Positions 29,035-37,318 of a stretch of DNA of 59,682 bases are shown here, in pieces. Both the position numbers and the translations under genes were made by a program. Each line of letters starts with the position of its first letter. Position 1 is the stretch's first letter. This DNA is from Frankiaceae bacterium. Its GTDB lineage: Bacteria > Actinomycetota > Actinomycetes > JAFAQI01. The stretch spans positions 1-59,682 of the forward strand of contig JAFAZI010000141.1 of NCBI GenBank assembly GCA_019239875.1, read 5' to 3'. The notes under the pieces are model-generated. The model worked only from the letters and a program-made list of their open reading frames with translations. It had not been told where the DNA came from and did not search any database.

Positions 29035-29562
29035 CTAACCCGGCCAGTTGTCGGCGAGGAGCTGCCTCGTGTCTCGCAGCAGCTGCGGCAGGACCTTGGT
29101 CCGGGCGACCACCGGCATGAAGTTCGTGTCACCGCCCCACCGTGGTACGACGTGCTGGTGCAGGTGCGCGGCGATGCCCGCCCCCGCCACGACCCCCTGG
29201 TTCATGCCGAGGTTGAAACCCTGCGCGTTGCTGACCTCCCGCAGCACCGACATCGCCGTACGCGTCAGGTCGGCGACCTCGGCGGTCTCCTCCGCCGTCA
29301 GCTCGGTGTAGTCCGCGACATGGCGGAACGGCACCGCCATCAGGTGCCCCGAGTTGTACGGGTAGAGATTGAGCACCACGTACGACGTCGTGCCGCGCCG
29401 CACGATCAGCCCGTCCTCGTCCGTCATCGACGGGATCTCGCAGAACGGGCACCCGTCGCTCTTGCCCTCTCCCTTGATGTAGGCCAAGCGCTCGGGCATC
29501 CAGATCCGCTGCCACTGGTCCGCCATGCCCGCGCCGGGCTGACGTTCGACGTCGGGGCTCAC
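29035..29562 (-). CDS. HIT-domain hydrolase/phosphorylase (Ap4A phosphorylase type)
   Basis: 175 residues from the GTG at 29562, which overlaps the thrS stop (GTGA); an ATG at 29526 is an alternative without a clear ribosome site. CPFC (38-41) begins the domain, and the histidine triad [10 protein letters not shown] (133-142) carries the catalytic histidine. It resembles Rv2613c, a tetraphosphate phosphorylase that lies between thrS and pgsA in Mycobacterium, so the substrate is probably a diadenosine polyphosphate. Confidence 0.93.
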   Translation of the reverse strand: MSPDVERQPGAGMADQWQRIWMPERLAYIKGEGKSDGCPFCEIPSMTDEDGLIVRRGTTSYVVLNLYPYNSGHLMAVPFRHVADYTELTAEETAEVADLTRTAMSVLREVSNAQGFNLGMNQGVVAGAGIAAHLHQHVVPRWGGDTNFMPVVARTKVLPQLLRDTRQLLADNWPG

Positions 29563-31586
29563 CGCTCGAGAGACTCCGGGTCGACGAGCTCGTCCGGGTT
29601 CAGCGCATCGGGATCGATCTGCCGCGATGCGATGTTGCGCGCCACCTCCTGGATCGCCTCGTCGACCGGCACCCCGCGCCGCTCGATGCCGTTGCGATAA
29701 CGCATCGAGACCGCGCCGGCCTCGACGTCGCGCGGCCCGGCGACGAACATGAACGGCACTTTCTGCTGCTGGGCATGCAGGATCTTCTTCTGCATCCGAT
29801 CGTCGCTCTCGTCGACCTCGGCCCGGACGCCCTCTCCACGCAGGCGCTCGGCGACACGGTGCAGGTAGTCGATGTTCTCCGACCGGATCGGGATGCCCAT
29901 CACCTGAACCGGCGCGAGCCAGGGCGGGAAGGCGCCGGCATAGTGCTCGAGGAGCACGCCGAAGAACCGTTCGATCGAGCCGAACTTCGCAGAGTGGATC
30001 ATCACCGGCTGATGGCGCTGCCCGTCGTCGCCCTGGTACTCCAGGCCGAACCTGGCCGGCTGGTTGAAGTCGTACTGAATCGTCGACATCTGCCAGGTAC
30101 GTCCGATCGCGTCCCGCGCCTGCACGGAGATCTTCGGGCCATAGAACGCCGCTCCGCCCGGATCCAGCACGAGAGACAAGCCGCTTGCGGTCGCCACCTG
30201 CTCGAGGATCGCGGTCGCAGTGGCCCACTCCTCGTCGCTGCCGATGAACTTGTCCGAGTCTGGATCGCGGGTCGACAGCTCGAGGTAGAAGTCGTCGAGT
30301 CCGAAGTCCTTCAGCAGGCTCAGCACGAAGTTCAGCAGGTGCTTGATCTCCTCGGGCGCCTGCTCAGGAGTGCAGTAGGAGTGGGAGTCGTCCTGGGTGA
30401 GGCCGCGCACCCTGGTGAGGCCATGCACCACGCCGGACTTCTCGTAGCGGTACACGGTGCCGAACTCGAACAGGCGCATCGGCAGCTCGCGATAGGACCG
30501 CCCGCGCGAGCGGAAGATCAGGTTGTGCATCGGGCAGTTCATGGCCTTGAGGTAGTAGGAGCTGCCCTCCATCTCCATCGGCGGGAACATCGTGTCCGCG
30601 TAGTACGGGAGGTGACCGCTGGTCTCGAACAGGCCCTGCTTGGTGATGTGCGGGGACCCGACGTAATGAAAGCCCTCATCGATGTGACGCTGGCGGACGT
30701 AGTCCTCCATCACCCGCTTGACCACGCCGCCCTTCGGGTGAAACACGACTAGGCCCGACCCGATCTCATCCGGGAAGGAGAACAGGTCGAGCTCCGCGCC
30801 GAGTCGGCGGTGGTCGCGCTTCTCGGCTTCGGCCAGCAGCTCGAGGTGTCCTTGCAGCTCAGCCTCCGACGGCCAGGCGGTGCCGTAGATCCGTTGCAGC
30901 TGCGGATTCTTCTCGCTCCCCCGCCAGTACGCCGCTGCACTGCGCATCAGCTTGACGGCGGGGATCATCGCCGTCGACGGCAGGTGCGGGCCGCGGCAGA
31001 GATCCTTCCAGGCGAGCGATCCGTCCGGCCGGCGGTTGTCGTAGATGGTCAACTCGCCGGCACCGACCTCGACGTCGGCGCCTTCGGCGGCGTCTCCGGC
31101 GCCCGACCCCTTGAGGCCGATCAACTCCAGCTTGTACGGCTCGGCGGCGAGCTCGTCACGAGCATCGTCATCGGTGACGACGCGACGATGGAAGGTCTGC
31201 CCTTCCGCGATGATGTCCGCCATTCGCTTCTCGAGCTGCTCGAGGTCGTCGGGAGTGAACGGAACCTCGACCCCGAAGTCGTAGTAGAAGCCATTGGTGA
31301 TCGGTGGGCCGATGCCGAGCTTCGCGTCCGGGAACAGCTCCTGGACGGCCTGTGCCAGCACGTGTGCGCTCGAGTGGCGCAGCACCGCGAGCCCCTCTGG
31401 GGAGTTGATCGGCACGGACTCGAGAGCATCGCCGTCTTCGGGTACCCAGTCGAGGTCGTGCAGGATCTCTTCGTTGGCCCGCACGACCACCGCATCGATC
31501 CCGGCATCGGCGAAGATCTGGGCCGTCGTCTGACCGGCCGGCACAACGCGAGGCGAACCGTCCAGCGTCAGGCGTATGTCAGACAT
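29559..31586 (-). CDS. thrS: threonyl-tRNA synthetase
   Basis: 675 residues. N-terminal TGS domain, then the editing domain with HSSAHVLAQ (H71, H75) and, further on, the class II core with MNCPMHN (zinc ligand cysteine), [14 protein letters not shown] and the C-terminal anticodon domain with [14 protein letters not shown]. It charges tRNA-Thr. No T-box leader is visible in the 52 bp upstream. It overlaps the HIT gene by four bases. Confidence 0.98.
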   Translation of the reverse strand: MSDIRLTLDGSPRVVPAGQTTAQIFADAGIDAVVVRANEEILHDLDWVPEDGDALESVPINSPEGLAVLRHSSAHVLAQAVQELFPDAKLGIGPPITNGFYYDFGVEVPFTPDDLEQLEKRMADIIAEGQTFHRRVVTDDDARDELAAEPYKLELIGLKGSGAGDAAEGADVEVGAGELTIYDNRRPDGSLAWKDLCRGPHLPSTAMIPAVKLMRSAAAYWRGSEKNPQLQRIYGTAWPSEAELQGHLELLAEAEKRDHRRLGAELDLFSFPDEIGSGLVVFHPKGGVVKRVMEDYVRQRHIDEGFHYVGSPHITKQGLFETSGHLPYYADTMFPPMEMEGSSYYLKAMNCPMHNLIFRSRGRSYRELPMRLFEFGTVYRYEKSGVVHGLTRVRGLTQDDSHSYCTPEQAPEEIKHLLNFVLSLLKDFGLDDFYLELSTRDPDSDKFIGSDEEWATATAILEQVATASGLSLVLDPGGAAFYGPKISVQARDAIGRTWQMSTIQYDFNQPARFGLEYQGDDGQRHQPVMIHSAKFGSIERFFGVLLEHYAGAFPPWLAPVQVMGIPIRSENIDYLHRVAERLRGEGVRAEVDESDDRMQKKILHAQQQKVPFMFVAGPRDVEAGAVSMRYRNGIERRGVPVDEAIQEVARNIASRQIDPDALNPDELVDPESLER

Positions 31587-31638
31587 GGTTCGAGGTTATC
31601 GAGCCACCTCAAGGGAGTTGAACGACGTCGACGAGGGG

Positions 31639-31896
31639 CTAGTGAATGTCGTCGACGAGCGGCCGATCGATCGGGGTCCCGCGCAGGAACTCCACCGCAC
31701 TCGGCACAGCCGCCTTGGCCTCGGCGAGGGTGTCGCTGACCAGCCGGTGGATCACGGCCAGATCATTCACGTCGGGGTGGGTGAGCTCGAACGCTGCCTG
31801 CCACCCCGCGGGGCACCGCTCGTAACGGACGGTGATGACGAACCCGTCGCAGAGGGTGACCTCGTCGACGATCGCGCCAGCCTCGAGGCGAGCCAT
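31639..31896 (-). CDS. small hypothetical protein upstream of thrS
   Basis: 85 residues from the ATG at 31896, chosen because GGAG lies about 11 bases upstream; the open frame is longer but the extension is not protein-like. Sequence MARLEAGAIVDEVTLCDGFVITVRYERCP suggests a small alpha/beta fold; no recognised domain. It precedes thrS by 52 bp on the same strand and is divergent from the ZIP transporter. Confidence 0.6.
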   Translation of the reverse strand: MARLEAGAIVDEVTLCDGFVITVRYERCPAGWQAAFELTHPDVNDLAVIHRLVSDTLAEAKAAVPSAVEFLRGTPIDRPLVDDIH

Positions 31897-32085
31897 GACG
31901 TGCGCCACTCCTTGGGGGTCCGATCCGATCGAAGGCCGGCTGCACGACCTGCGTACGACGGAGGAGCTCGTCGCCCTTACAGACTGCCCTGCCGATAGTC
32001 CGAAAACATCACCCGAATGGGTGGTCAAGTGGTCATATCCGGCTATGTCCGGTGCCATCCTGAGCGTGAATGAGGGGCACCCCCA

Positions 32086-32113
32086 TTGACTTAGGCTCGC
32101 CTTACCTTACTAT
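32086..32113 (+). promoter_or_regulatory. promoter of the ZIP transporter gene, probably giving a leaderless mRNA
   Basis: TTGACT (32086-32091), 16 bp, TACTAT (32108-32113) is a near-consensus sigma-A-type promoter. Transcription would begin about seven bases further on, at or next to the GTG start codon (32121), and no Shine-Dalgarno is present, which fits a leaderless transcript. The spacer is occupied by a metal-regulator-like box. Confidence 0.75.
32091..32109. promoter_or_regulatory. DtxR/IdeR-like metal-regulator box
   Basis: TTAGGCTCGCCTTACCTTA matches the 19-bp DtxR/IdeR consensus TTAGGTTAGGCTAACCTAA at 14 of 19 positions, including TTAGG and ACCT. It fills the space between the -35 and -10 elements of the ZIP promoter, the normal position for a repressor site. 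The metal sensed (Fe or Mn) and the regulator are inferred. Confidence 0.75.
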
Positions 32114-32120
32114 TCACCTC

Positions 32121-33008
32121 GTGAGCCTTTCCCGAACTCTTCTCCTCGGCTTCATCGCTGGTGTGACGATCCTGGCCGGCATCCCCATCGGGCGCATCCG
32201 CCGGCCGATGCCTGGGATGCGGGTGTTCCTCAACGCCACCGCGGTCGGCGTCCTGCTGTTCTTGGTCTGGGACGTGCTGTCCGCGGCGTGGGAGCCGATC
32301 GACATCGCGCTGTCGAACCTCCACGAGCACACCGGCGGGTTCGCGCCGGTCGCTGGCTACGGCAGCTTGTTTGCAGGTGGCATCGCCGTCGGGCTGCTCG
32401 CCCTCGTCGGGTACGACCGTTACCTCGCGCGCCGCTCCGCCACGCTCTCGGCGACCGGAGGCGTGCCGCACGGACCGGGCGCGATGGCCGCCATGCCGTC
32501 GCCGAGCACTCGGATTCCTGGGATCGTCGGCTGGTCGCCGGCCCGCCAGCTCGCCCTGCTGATCGCGGTCGGCATCGGCCTGCATAACTTCGCGGAAGGC
32601 CTGGCGATCGGCCAGTCCGCTGCGAGCAACGACATCGCGCTTGCGACAACGCTGGTCATCGGCTTCGCGCTGCACAACGCGACCGAGGGCTTCGGCATCG
32701 TGGCCCCGCTGGCCGCCGAGGCCGACGCCACCGCCACCGCACGGCCGTCCTGGGGCTTTCTGCTGTCGATGGCGCTGATCGGCGGCGGCCCGACGTTCGT
32801 CGGAACCTGGGTCGGCCACGGGTTCTCCAGCGATGCGGTAGCGGTGGCGTTCCTGACGCTGGCTGCCGGGTCGATAATCTACGTCATCGCCCAGCTGCTG
32901 GGGATCGCCGCGAAGGCGAAGCGCACTGATCTCGTCGCCTACGGGCTGCTGGTCGGTCTGCTCGCGGGATTCCTCACCGACGGCGTCGTGACCGCCGCCG
33001 GCGTCTGA
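32121..33008 (+). CDS. ZIP family divalent metal transporter
   Basis: 295 residues from the GTG at 32121 (the open frame extends upstream through the promoter). About eight membrane helices. The two signature ZIP metal motifs are HNFAEG (155-160) and HNATEG (185-190), the paired HN-x2-EG sites in helices 4 and 5. A loop of ~40 residues (about 100-140) with low conservation separates helix 3 and 4. It should import Zn, Fe or Mn across the cytoplasmic membrane, and the DtxR/IdeR-like box suggests iron or manganese control. Confidence 0.92.
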   Translation: MSLSRTLLLGFIAGVTILAGIPIGRIRRPMPGMRVFLNATAVGVLLFLVWDVLSAAWEPIDIALSNLHEHTGGFAPVAGYGSLFAGGIAVGLLALVGYDRYLARRSATLSATGGVPHGPGAMAAMPSPSTRIPGIVGWSPARQLALLIAVGIGLHNFAEGLAIGQSAASNDIALATTLVIGFALHNATEGFGIVAPLAAEADATATARPSWGFLLSMALIGGGPTFVGTWVGHGFSSDAVAVAFLTLAAGSIIYVIAQLLGIAAKAKRTDLVAYGLLVGLLAGFLTDGVVTAAGV

Positions 33009-33031
33009 TCAGCCGCCGACTCGGACCGACG

Positions 33032-33108
33032 TGGTGGGCGATACTGGACTTGAACCAGTGACCTCTCGCGTGTGAGGCGAGCGCTCTGACCAACTGAGCT
33101 AATCGCCC
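33032..33108 (-). tRNA. tRNA-Val (anticodon CAC)
   Basis: On the minus strand the acceptor GGGCGAT pairs with ATCGCCC, the anticodon loop CTCACAC is closed by CTCGC/GCGAG (anticodon at 33072-33074), the T-arm has GGTTCAAGTCC, and CCA is encoded. Its last 35 bases differ from the integration core in tRNA-Val(GAC) at two compensating T-stem positions only. Confidence 0.97.
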
Positions 33109-33330
33109 AAGCGCGGACAGCGTATGACATGCGTGTGAGCGCGCCACGACAAACCGGACGACTCACCCGAATTCGCCGTCGCGATTGCTCCAATAGGGGA
33201 ATTGAGCGAATGGGCCGAATGGACGACAATTGATCCAACGCCGAACCTGACCCACATTCGACGTTACGCAGGGCGAAATCGCGGGGATACCCCACGCAAC
33301 GGCAAGCGACGTGGAGGACGAGCAGCAGCC

Positions 33331-33759
33331 ATGAGCACCCGCCCTGACATGGTCAGCACCGAGATCGAGCTCAAGCTCGTTGTCTCCGACGGGCCCGACC
33401 GCCCGGTCCACGCCGACCTCAGCTACTCGCACACCGACCCGTACGCCGTCCGCGTCGCGTTCCACACCGGCGGCAGCGAGGTCGTCGAGTGGACGTTCGC
33501 CCGCTCGCTTCTCACCGACGGGGTGACCCACCCGGTTGGTGACGGTGACGTCCAGGTGTGGCCCGCCAACGGCAGCGGCCAGCCGGTGGTCTGCCTGTCA
33601 CTGTCCAGCCCGTCCGGTCGCGCGCTGTTCGAGGCGCCGCTCACCCGGGTGGTCGAGTTCCTCACGAAGACTTACACCTTGGTCCCGACCGGCAGCGAGA
33701 GCGACTTCGTCGACGTGGAATCCGAGCTCGCGTCACTCCTGCGTGACGAGGCCAGCTAG
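33331..33759 (+). CDS. SsgA-like (SALP) sporulation/cell-division regulator, SsgB type
   Basis: 142 residues from the ATG at 33331 (GGAGG 15-19 bases upstream; an internal GTG-equivalent start near 33349 is possible). The product matches the SsgA-like family: ELKLVVSDGPDRPVHADLSY, DPYAVRVAFHTG, VEWTFARSLLTDG and SLSSPSGRALFEAP. In Streptomyces SsgB recruits FtsZ to sporulation septa; family members are limited to morphologically complex actinomycetes, so this hints at the host's lifestyle. It is monocistronic between a tRNA and a methyltransferase gene. Confidence 0.93.
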   Translation: MSTRPDMVSTEIELKLVVSDGPDRPVHADLSYSHTDPYAVRVAFHTGGSEVVEWTFARSLLTDGVTHPVGDGDVQVWPANGSGQPVVCLSLSSPSGRALFEAPLTRVVEFLTKTYTLVPTGSESDFVDVESELASLLRDEAS

Positions 33760-33786
33760 CGCGGCTTCTGTGCTTCGCTAGGCCGT

Positions 33787-34347
33787 GTGAACGAGGGCCA
33801 TCAGATCTGCGACAGCCCCGAGTGGCGGGCGGCGGTACGAGACCAGATCATCCCGTGGGCGGTGCGCGACGTCGACCTCGGGGACGACGTGCTCGAGGTC
33901 GGTCCGGGGTACGGCGCGACCACCGACGTGTTCGCGGAGCTGCTCCCCCGGATCACCAGCGTCGAGATCGACCCCGCCCTCGCGGCCCGGCTGCAGGAGC
34001 GCTACGCCGACACACATGTCGAGGTGGTCGTCGCCGACGCGACACAGCTCCCCTTCCCGGATGGCCGGTTCACCGGTGCGGTCTGCTTCTCAATGCTGCA
34101 CCACGTACCGTCCGCCGAGCTCCAGGATCGGCTGTTCGCAGAAGTGACCCGTGTCCTGCAGCCGGGCGCGGCACTCATCGCGGTCGACGGGGTCGAGTCC
34201 GACGACGTGCGGGCCTTCCACGACGGCGACACCTACCAGCCGATCGACCCCTCGACGCTCGAGCCGCGACTTGCCGCGGCGGGCCTGCAGTCAATCGAGG
34301 TCCGCGTGAACGATTACGGCTGGACCGCACTGGCACGTCGAGGCTGA
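33787..34347 (+). CDS. class I SAM-dependent methyltransferase
   Basis: 186 residues from a GTG. SAM-binding motif I is VLEVGPGYGATTDVF, the acidic loop VEIDPALAARL, motif II VVADATQLPFPDG and AVCFSMLHHVP. Substrate unknown (UbiE/small-molecule type). It is 27 bp after the ssgB-like gene, and its final 34 bases overlap the end of the convergent hutI gene. Confidence 0.88.
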   Translation: MNEGHQICDSPEWRAAVRDQIIPWAVRDVDLGDDVLEVGPGYGATTDVFAELLPRITSVEIDPALAARLQERYADTHVEVVVADATQLPFPDGRFTGAVCFSMLHHVPSAELQDRLFAEVTRVLQPGAALIAVDGVESDDVRAFHDGDTYQPIDPSTLEPRLAAAGLQSIEVRVNDYGWTALARRG

Positions 34348-35504
34348 CCGCCGATCACCGTCGACCACACGGCGTTCGCCCCGAGGTGCGCGACCACATC
34401 GACCTCGTGGTCACTGGCGAGGACGGCGAGGTCGCCGCGCGCCCCGACGCTGAGATGCCCGACATCGGTACGGCGTAGTGCGGCGGCACCTCCCAGGGTC
34501 GCGGCTCGTAGCGCCTCGTCGATGGATAGGCCCATTGCGAGGCAGGCGAGCTGCACGGCGTATGGCATCGACTCGCACCACGCCGTACCCGGATTGCAAT
34601 CGGTCGCGACCGCGAGGGTGACCCCGGCGTCGCGCAGCAGGGCGGCATGCGACCACCGCTGCGAGCGCGTGTAGAGCGAGGCGACCGGCACCAGCACGCC
34701 GACCACGCCGGCCGCCGCCATCGCAGCGGCATCCGCCGCGGTCACGTGGTCGAGGTGGTCGGCGCTCGCGCATCGGAGATCAGCCGCCAACCGTGCGGCA
34801 CCGGTGTTCGTGAGCTGCTCCGCATGGATTCGCGTCCCGAGACCCTGCTCCCCCGCGGCGATGAGGATGCGCCGGGCATCGTCGATGGTGAAGGCACCGT
34901 CGTCGCAGAACACGTCACACCACTGCGCACCCGCGGCTGCGGCGAGCGGTAGGTCCGCGATCACGCTGTCGACGTACTCCGCATGCTCCCTGCCCTGCGG
35001 CACCACGTGCGCACCGAGATACGTGGTCATGGCGGTCAGGCCCACTCCCGCAGCCGCGTCGCGCCCGACTGTGAGCAACCGCGCCTCGTCCATCGACGTC
35101 AGGCCGTAGCCGGACTTGATCTCGACAGTGGTGGTCCCGCCATCTCGCATCGCGGTAAGCCGCAACGCAGCGGCCGCAAGGAGGTCGTCGTACGACGCTT
35201 CGCGGGTGGCGGCGACCGTCGCGGCGATGCCCGCAGGGTTGTAGCCCGTGCCCGAGAGCCGTCCTGCTACGTCGTCGCGGCGGCTGCCCGCCCACACGGC
35301 GTGGGTGTGGCAGTCGACGAAGCCGGGAATCGCCGCGCGGCCCTCGGCGTCGAGTTCCGGCCGGTCGGAGAGGCCGGTCGGCAGGTCGCGGTCGGCGCCG
35401 GTCCACTCGACCACGCCGCCGCTGATGACGACGGCAGCATCAGACAGCCGCGGCCCAGCCCAGGTGGTCAGTCGCCCGACGTGCCGGACGACGAGGTCAC
35501 TCAT
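34314..35504 (-). CDS. hutI: imidazolonepropionase
   Basis: 396 residues, amidohydrolase fold. Metal ligands lie in GFVDCHTHAVWAGSRRDD (HxH), a further histidine in HAEQLTNTGAA, and the C-terminal Asp in VAVATDCNPG. It opens the imidazolone ring to formimidoylglutamate, the third step of histidine breakdown. It starts two bases after hutU, and the last 34 bases overlap the convergent methyltransferase gene. Confidence 0.96.
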   Translation of the reverse strand: MSDLVVRHVGRLTTWAGPRLSDAAVVISGGVVEWTGADRDLPTGLSDRPELDAEGRAAIPGFVDCHTHAVWAGSRRDDVAGRLSGTGYNPAGIAATVAATREASYDDLLAAAALRLTAMRDGGTTTVEIKSGYGLTSMDEARLLTVGRDAAAGVGLTAMTTYLGAHVVPQGREHAEYVDSVIADLPLAAAAGAQWCDVFCDDGAFTIDDARRILIAAGEQGLGTRIHAEQLTNTGAARLAADLRCASADHLDHVTAADAAAMAAAGVVGVLVPVASLYTRSQRWSHAALLRDAGVTLAVATDCNPGTAWCESMPYAVQLACLAMGLSIDEALRAATLGGAAALRRTDVGHLSVGARGDLAVLASDHEVDVVAHLGANAVWSTVIGGQPRRASAVQP

Positions 35505-35506
35505 CC

Positions 35507-37186
35507 CTACTGCCAGGCCGGTCCGTGGGTGCCTGGCTCGAGCGGCATCCGCACACCGACGTCACGCGCCGTGTCCAGCCCGATGTCGTATCCCGCGTCG
35601 GCGTGCCGGATCACGCCCATCGCCGGGTCGTTGGTCAGCACCAGCTCGGTCTTGCGTCGTGAGAGGTCGGTCCCCTCGGCCACGACCACCTGGCCCGCGT
35701 GGATCGACTTGCCGATGCCGACCCCGCCACCGTGATGGATCGACACCCAGCTCGCGCCGGAGGCGGTGTTGACCAGCGCGTTGAGCAGCGGCCAGTCGGC
35801 GATCGCGTCCGAGCCGTCGCGCATGCCCTCGGTCTCGCGTTCCGGGCTCGCCACCGATCCGGCATCGAGATGGTCGCGACCGATTGCGATCGGGGCGCTC
35901 ACCGCGCCGCTCGCGACGAGGTCCTCGAAGACCAGGCCCGCGCGGTGGCGTTCGCCGTACCCCACCCAGCAGATCCGCGACGGCAGGCCCTGTCCCTTGA
36001 CCTTTTCGCGTGCGAACCGGACCCACCGTTGCAGCGGCTCGTCGTCGGGGAAGGTCGCGAGCATCGCGTCATCGGTCGCGGCGAGATCCTTCGGGTCTCC
36101 GGACAGGCAGGCCCAGCGGAACGGCCCGGCGCCGCGCGAGAACAGCGGCCGGATGTAGGCGAGCACGAAGCCGGGATAGTCGAACGCGTCCGCGACGCCG
36201 GCGTCGCGGGCCTGGCCACGAAGGCCGTTGCCGTAGTCGAAGGTGACGGCACCGGCCGCCTGCAGGTCGAGCATCGCCCGGCAGTGCACCGCCATCGCGG
36301 CCTGCGCCCGCTCGACGTACTCGCTGGGCTTGGTTCGGCGGAGCTCGAGCGCCTCGTCGAGGCTCACGCCGTTGGGGACGTAGCCGTTGAGAGCGTCGTG
36401 GGCCGAGGTCTGGTCGGTGACGACATCCGGCGTGACGCCGCGGCGTACCAGCTCCGGAAAGACGTCGGCGGCGTTGGCGACGACGGCAACGGACACGGCA
36501 TCGCCGGCCCGGGCCGCGGCTTCGACGCGCGCGAGCCCGGCGTCGAGGGAGTCGGCGATCTCGTCGAGGTAGCCGTGGTCGAGGCGCCGTTGGGCTCTCG
36601 TCGGGTCGACTTCGACGCAGAGGGCGGCGCCGCCGTTGCCCGTGACCGCGAGCGGCTGCGCGCCCCCCATGCCGCCGAGACCGGCGGTGAGCACCCATCG
36701 GCCGGACAGGGTCCCGCCGAAGTGCTGGTTCGCGACCTCGGTGAACGTCGCGTAGGTGCCCTGCAGAATCCCTTGGGTTCCGATGTAGATCCAGGAGCCA
36801 GCGGTCATCTGCCCGTACATCGTCAGACCGAGGTCCTCGAACTCCCGGAAGTGCTCCGGCGTGGCCCACTTGGGAACCAGGTTGCTGTTCGCGATCAACA
36901 CCCGCGGCGCCATGTCGTGGGTCCGCAGGATTCCGACCGGCTTGCCGCTCTGCACGACGAGCGTGTCGTCGGGCGCCATGCTGCGCAGCGACTCGACGAT
37001 CGCGTCGAAGCACCGCCAGTCTCGGGCCGCCCGGCCGTTCCCGCCGTACACGACCAGGTCGTCCGGCCGTTCCGCAACCTCGGGGTCGAGGTTGTTGTGG
37101 AGCATCCGCAGGGCACCCTCGGCGCCCCAGGAGTTGGCGCTTCGCTGGGTGCCTCGGGGAGCTCGGACCTCGCGTGCACCGTCCAT
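35507..37186 (-). CDS. hutU: urocanate hydratase
   Basis: 559 residues, full length. The NAD+-binding region has [18 protein letters not shown], and the conserved [19 protein letters not shown] lies towards the C terminus. It converts urocanate to imidazolone propionate using NAD+ as an electrophile. The 132-bp gap to the upstream hutH contains three spaced palindromes (37237-37313), unusual in an otherwise tightly packed cluster. Confidence 0.98.
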   Translation of the reverse strand: MDGAREVRAPRGTQRSANSWGAEGALRMLHNNLDPEVAERPDDLVVYGGNGRAARDWRCFDAIVESLRSMAPDDTLVVQSGKPVGILRTHDMAPRVLIANSNLVPKWATPEHFREFEDLGLTMYGQMTAGSWIYIGTQGILQGTYATFTEVANQHFGGTLSGRWVLTAGLGGMGGAQPLAVTGNGGAALCVEVDPTRAQRRLDHGYLDEIADSLDAGLARVEAAARAGDAVSVAVVANAADVFPELVRRGVTPDVVTDQTSAHDALNGYVPNGVSLDEALELRRTKPSEYVERAQAAMAVHCRAMLDLQAAGAVTFDYGNGLRGQARDAGVADAFDYPGFVLAYIRPLFSRGAGPFRWACLSGDPKDLAATDDAMLATFPDDEPLQRWVRFAREKVKGQGLPSRICWVGYGERHRAGLVFEDLVASGAVSAPIAIGRDHLDAGSVASPERETEGMRDGSDAIADWPLLNALVNTASGASWVSIHHGGGVGIGKSIHAGQVVVAEGTDLSRRKTELVLTNDPAMGVIRHADAGYDIGLDTARDVGVRMPLEPGTHGPAWQ

Positions 37187-37236
37187 GGTCCGGACCCTAT
37201 GCCCGGTGCCGCGCGGGTTCTAGTCGGGCGAGACAA

Positions 37237-37313
37237 AGCAATGTGGCATTGCTCGGCTATCGCCAGGGCAATGCCACATCGCCCCCCGAGGCCGCGAGCA
37301 ATGCCACATTGCT
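37237..37313. promoter_or_regulatory. three 17-bp palindromes with 30-bp spacing in the hutH-hutU gap
   Basis: Sites at 37237-37253 (AGCAATGTGGCATTGCT), 37267-37283 (GGCAATGCCACATCGCC, one mismatch in its symmetry) and 37297-37313 (AGCAATGCCACATTGCT). Each has 7-bp arms around a 3-bp centre and each starts exactly 30 bp after the previous one. The outer two are also exact complements over 21 bases. An operator array for hutU-hutI or a repeat-derived structure are both possible. Confidence 0.65.
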
Positions 37314-37318
37314 TTCGC

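Noticed and set aside
31587-31638. T-box or other riboswitch ahead of thrS
   Set aside because: Only 52 bases separate thrS from the gene upstream; no T-box stem or sequence is present.
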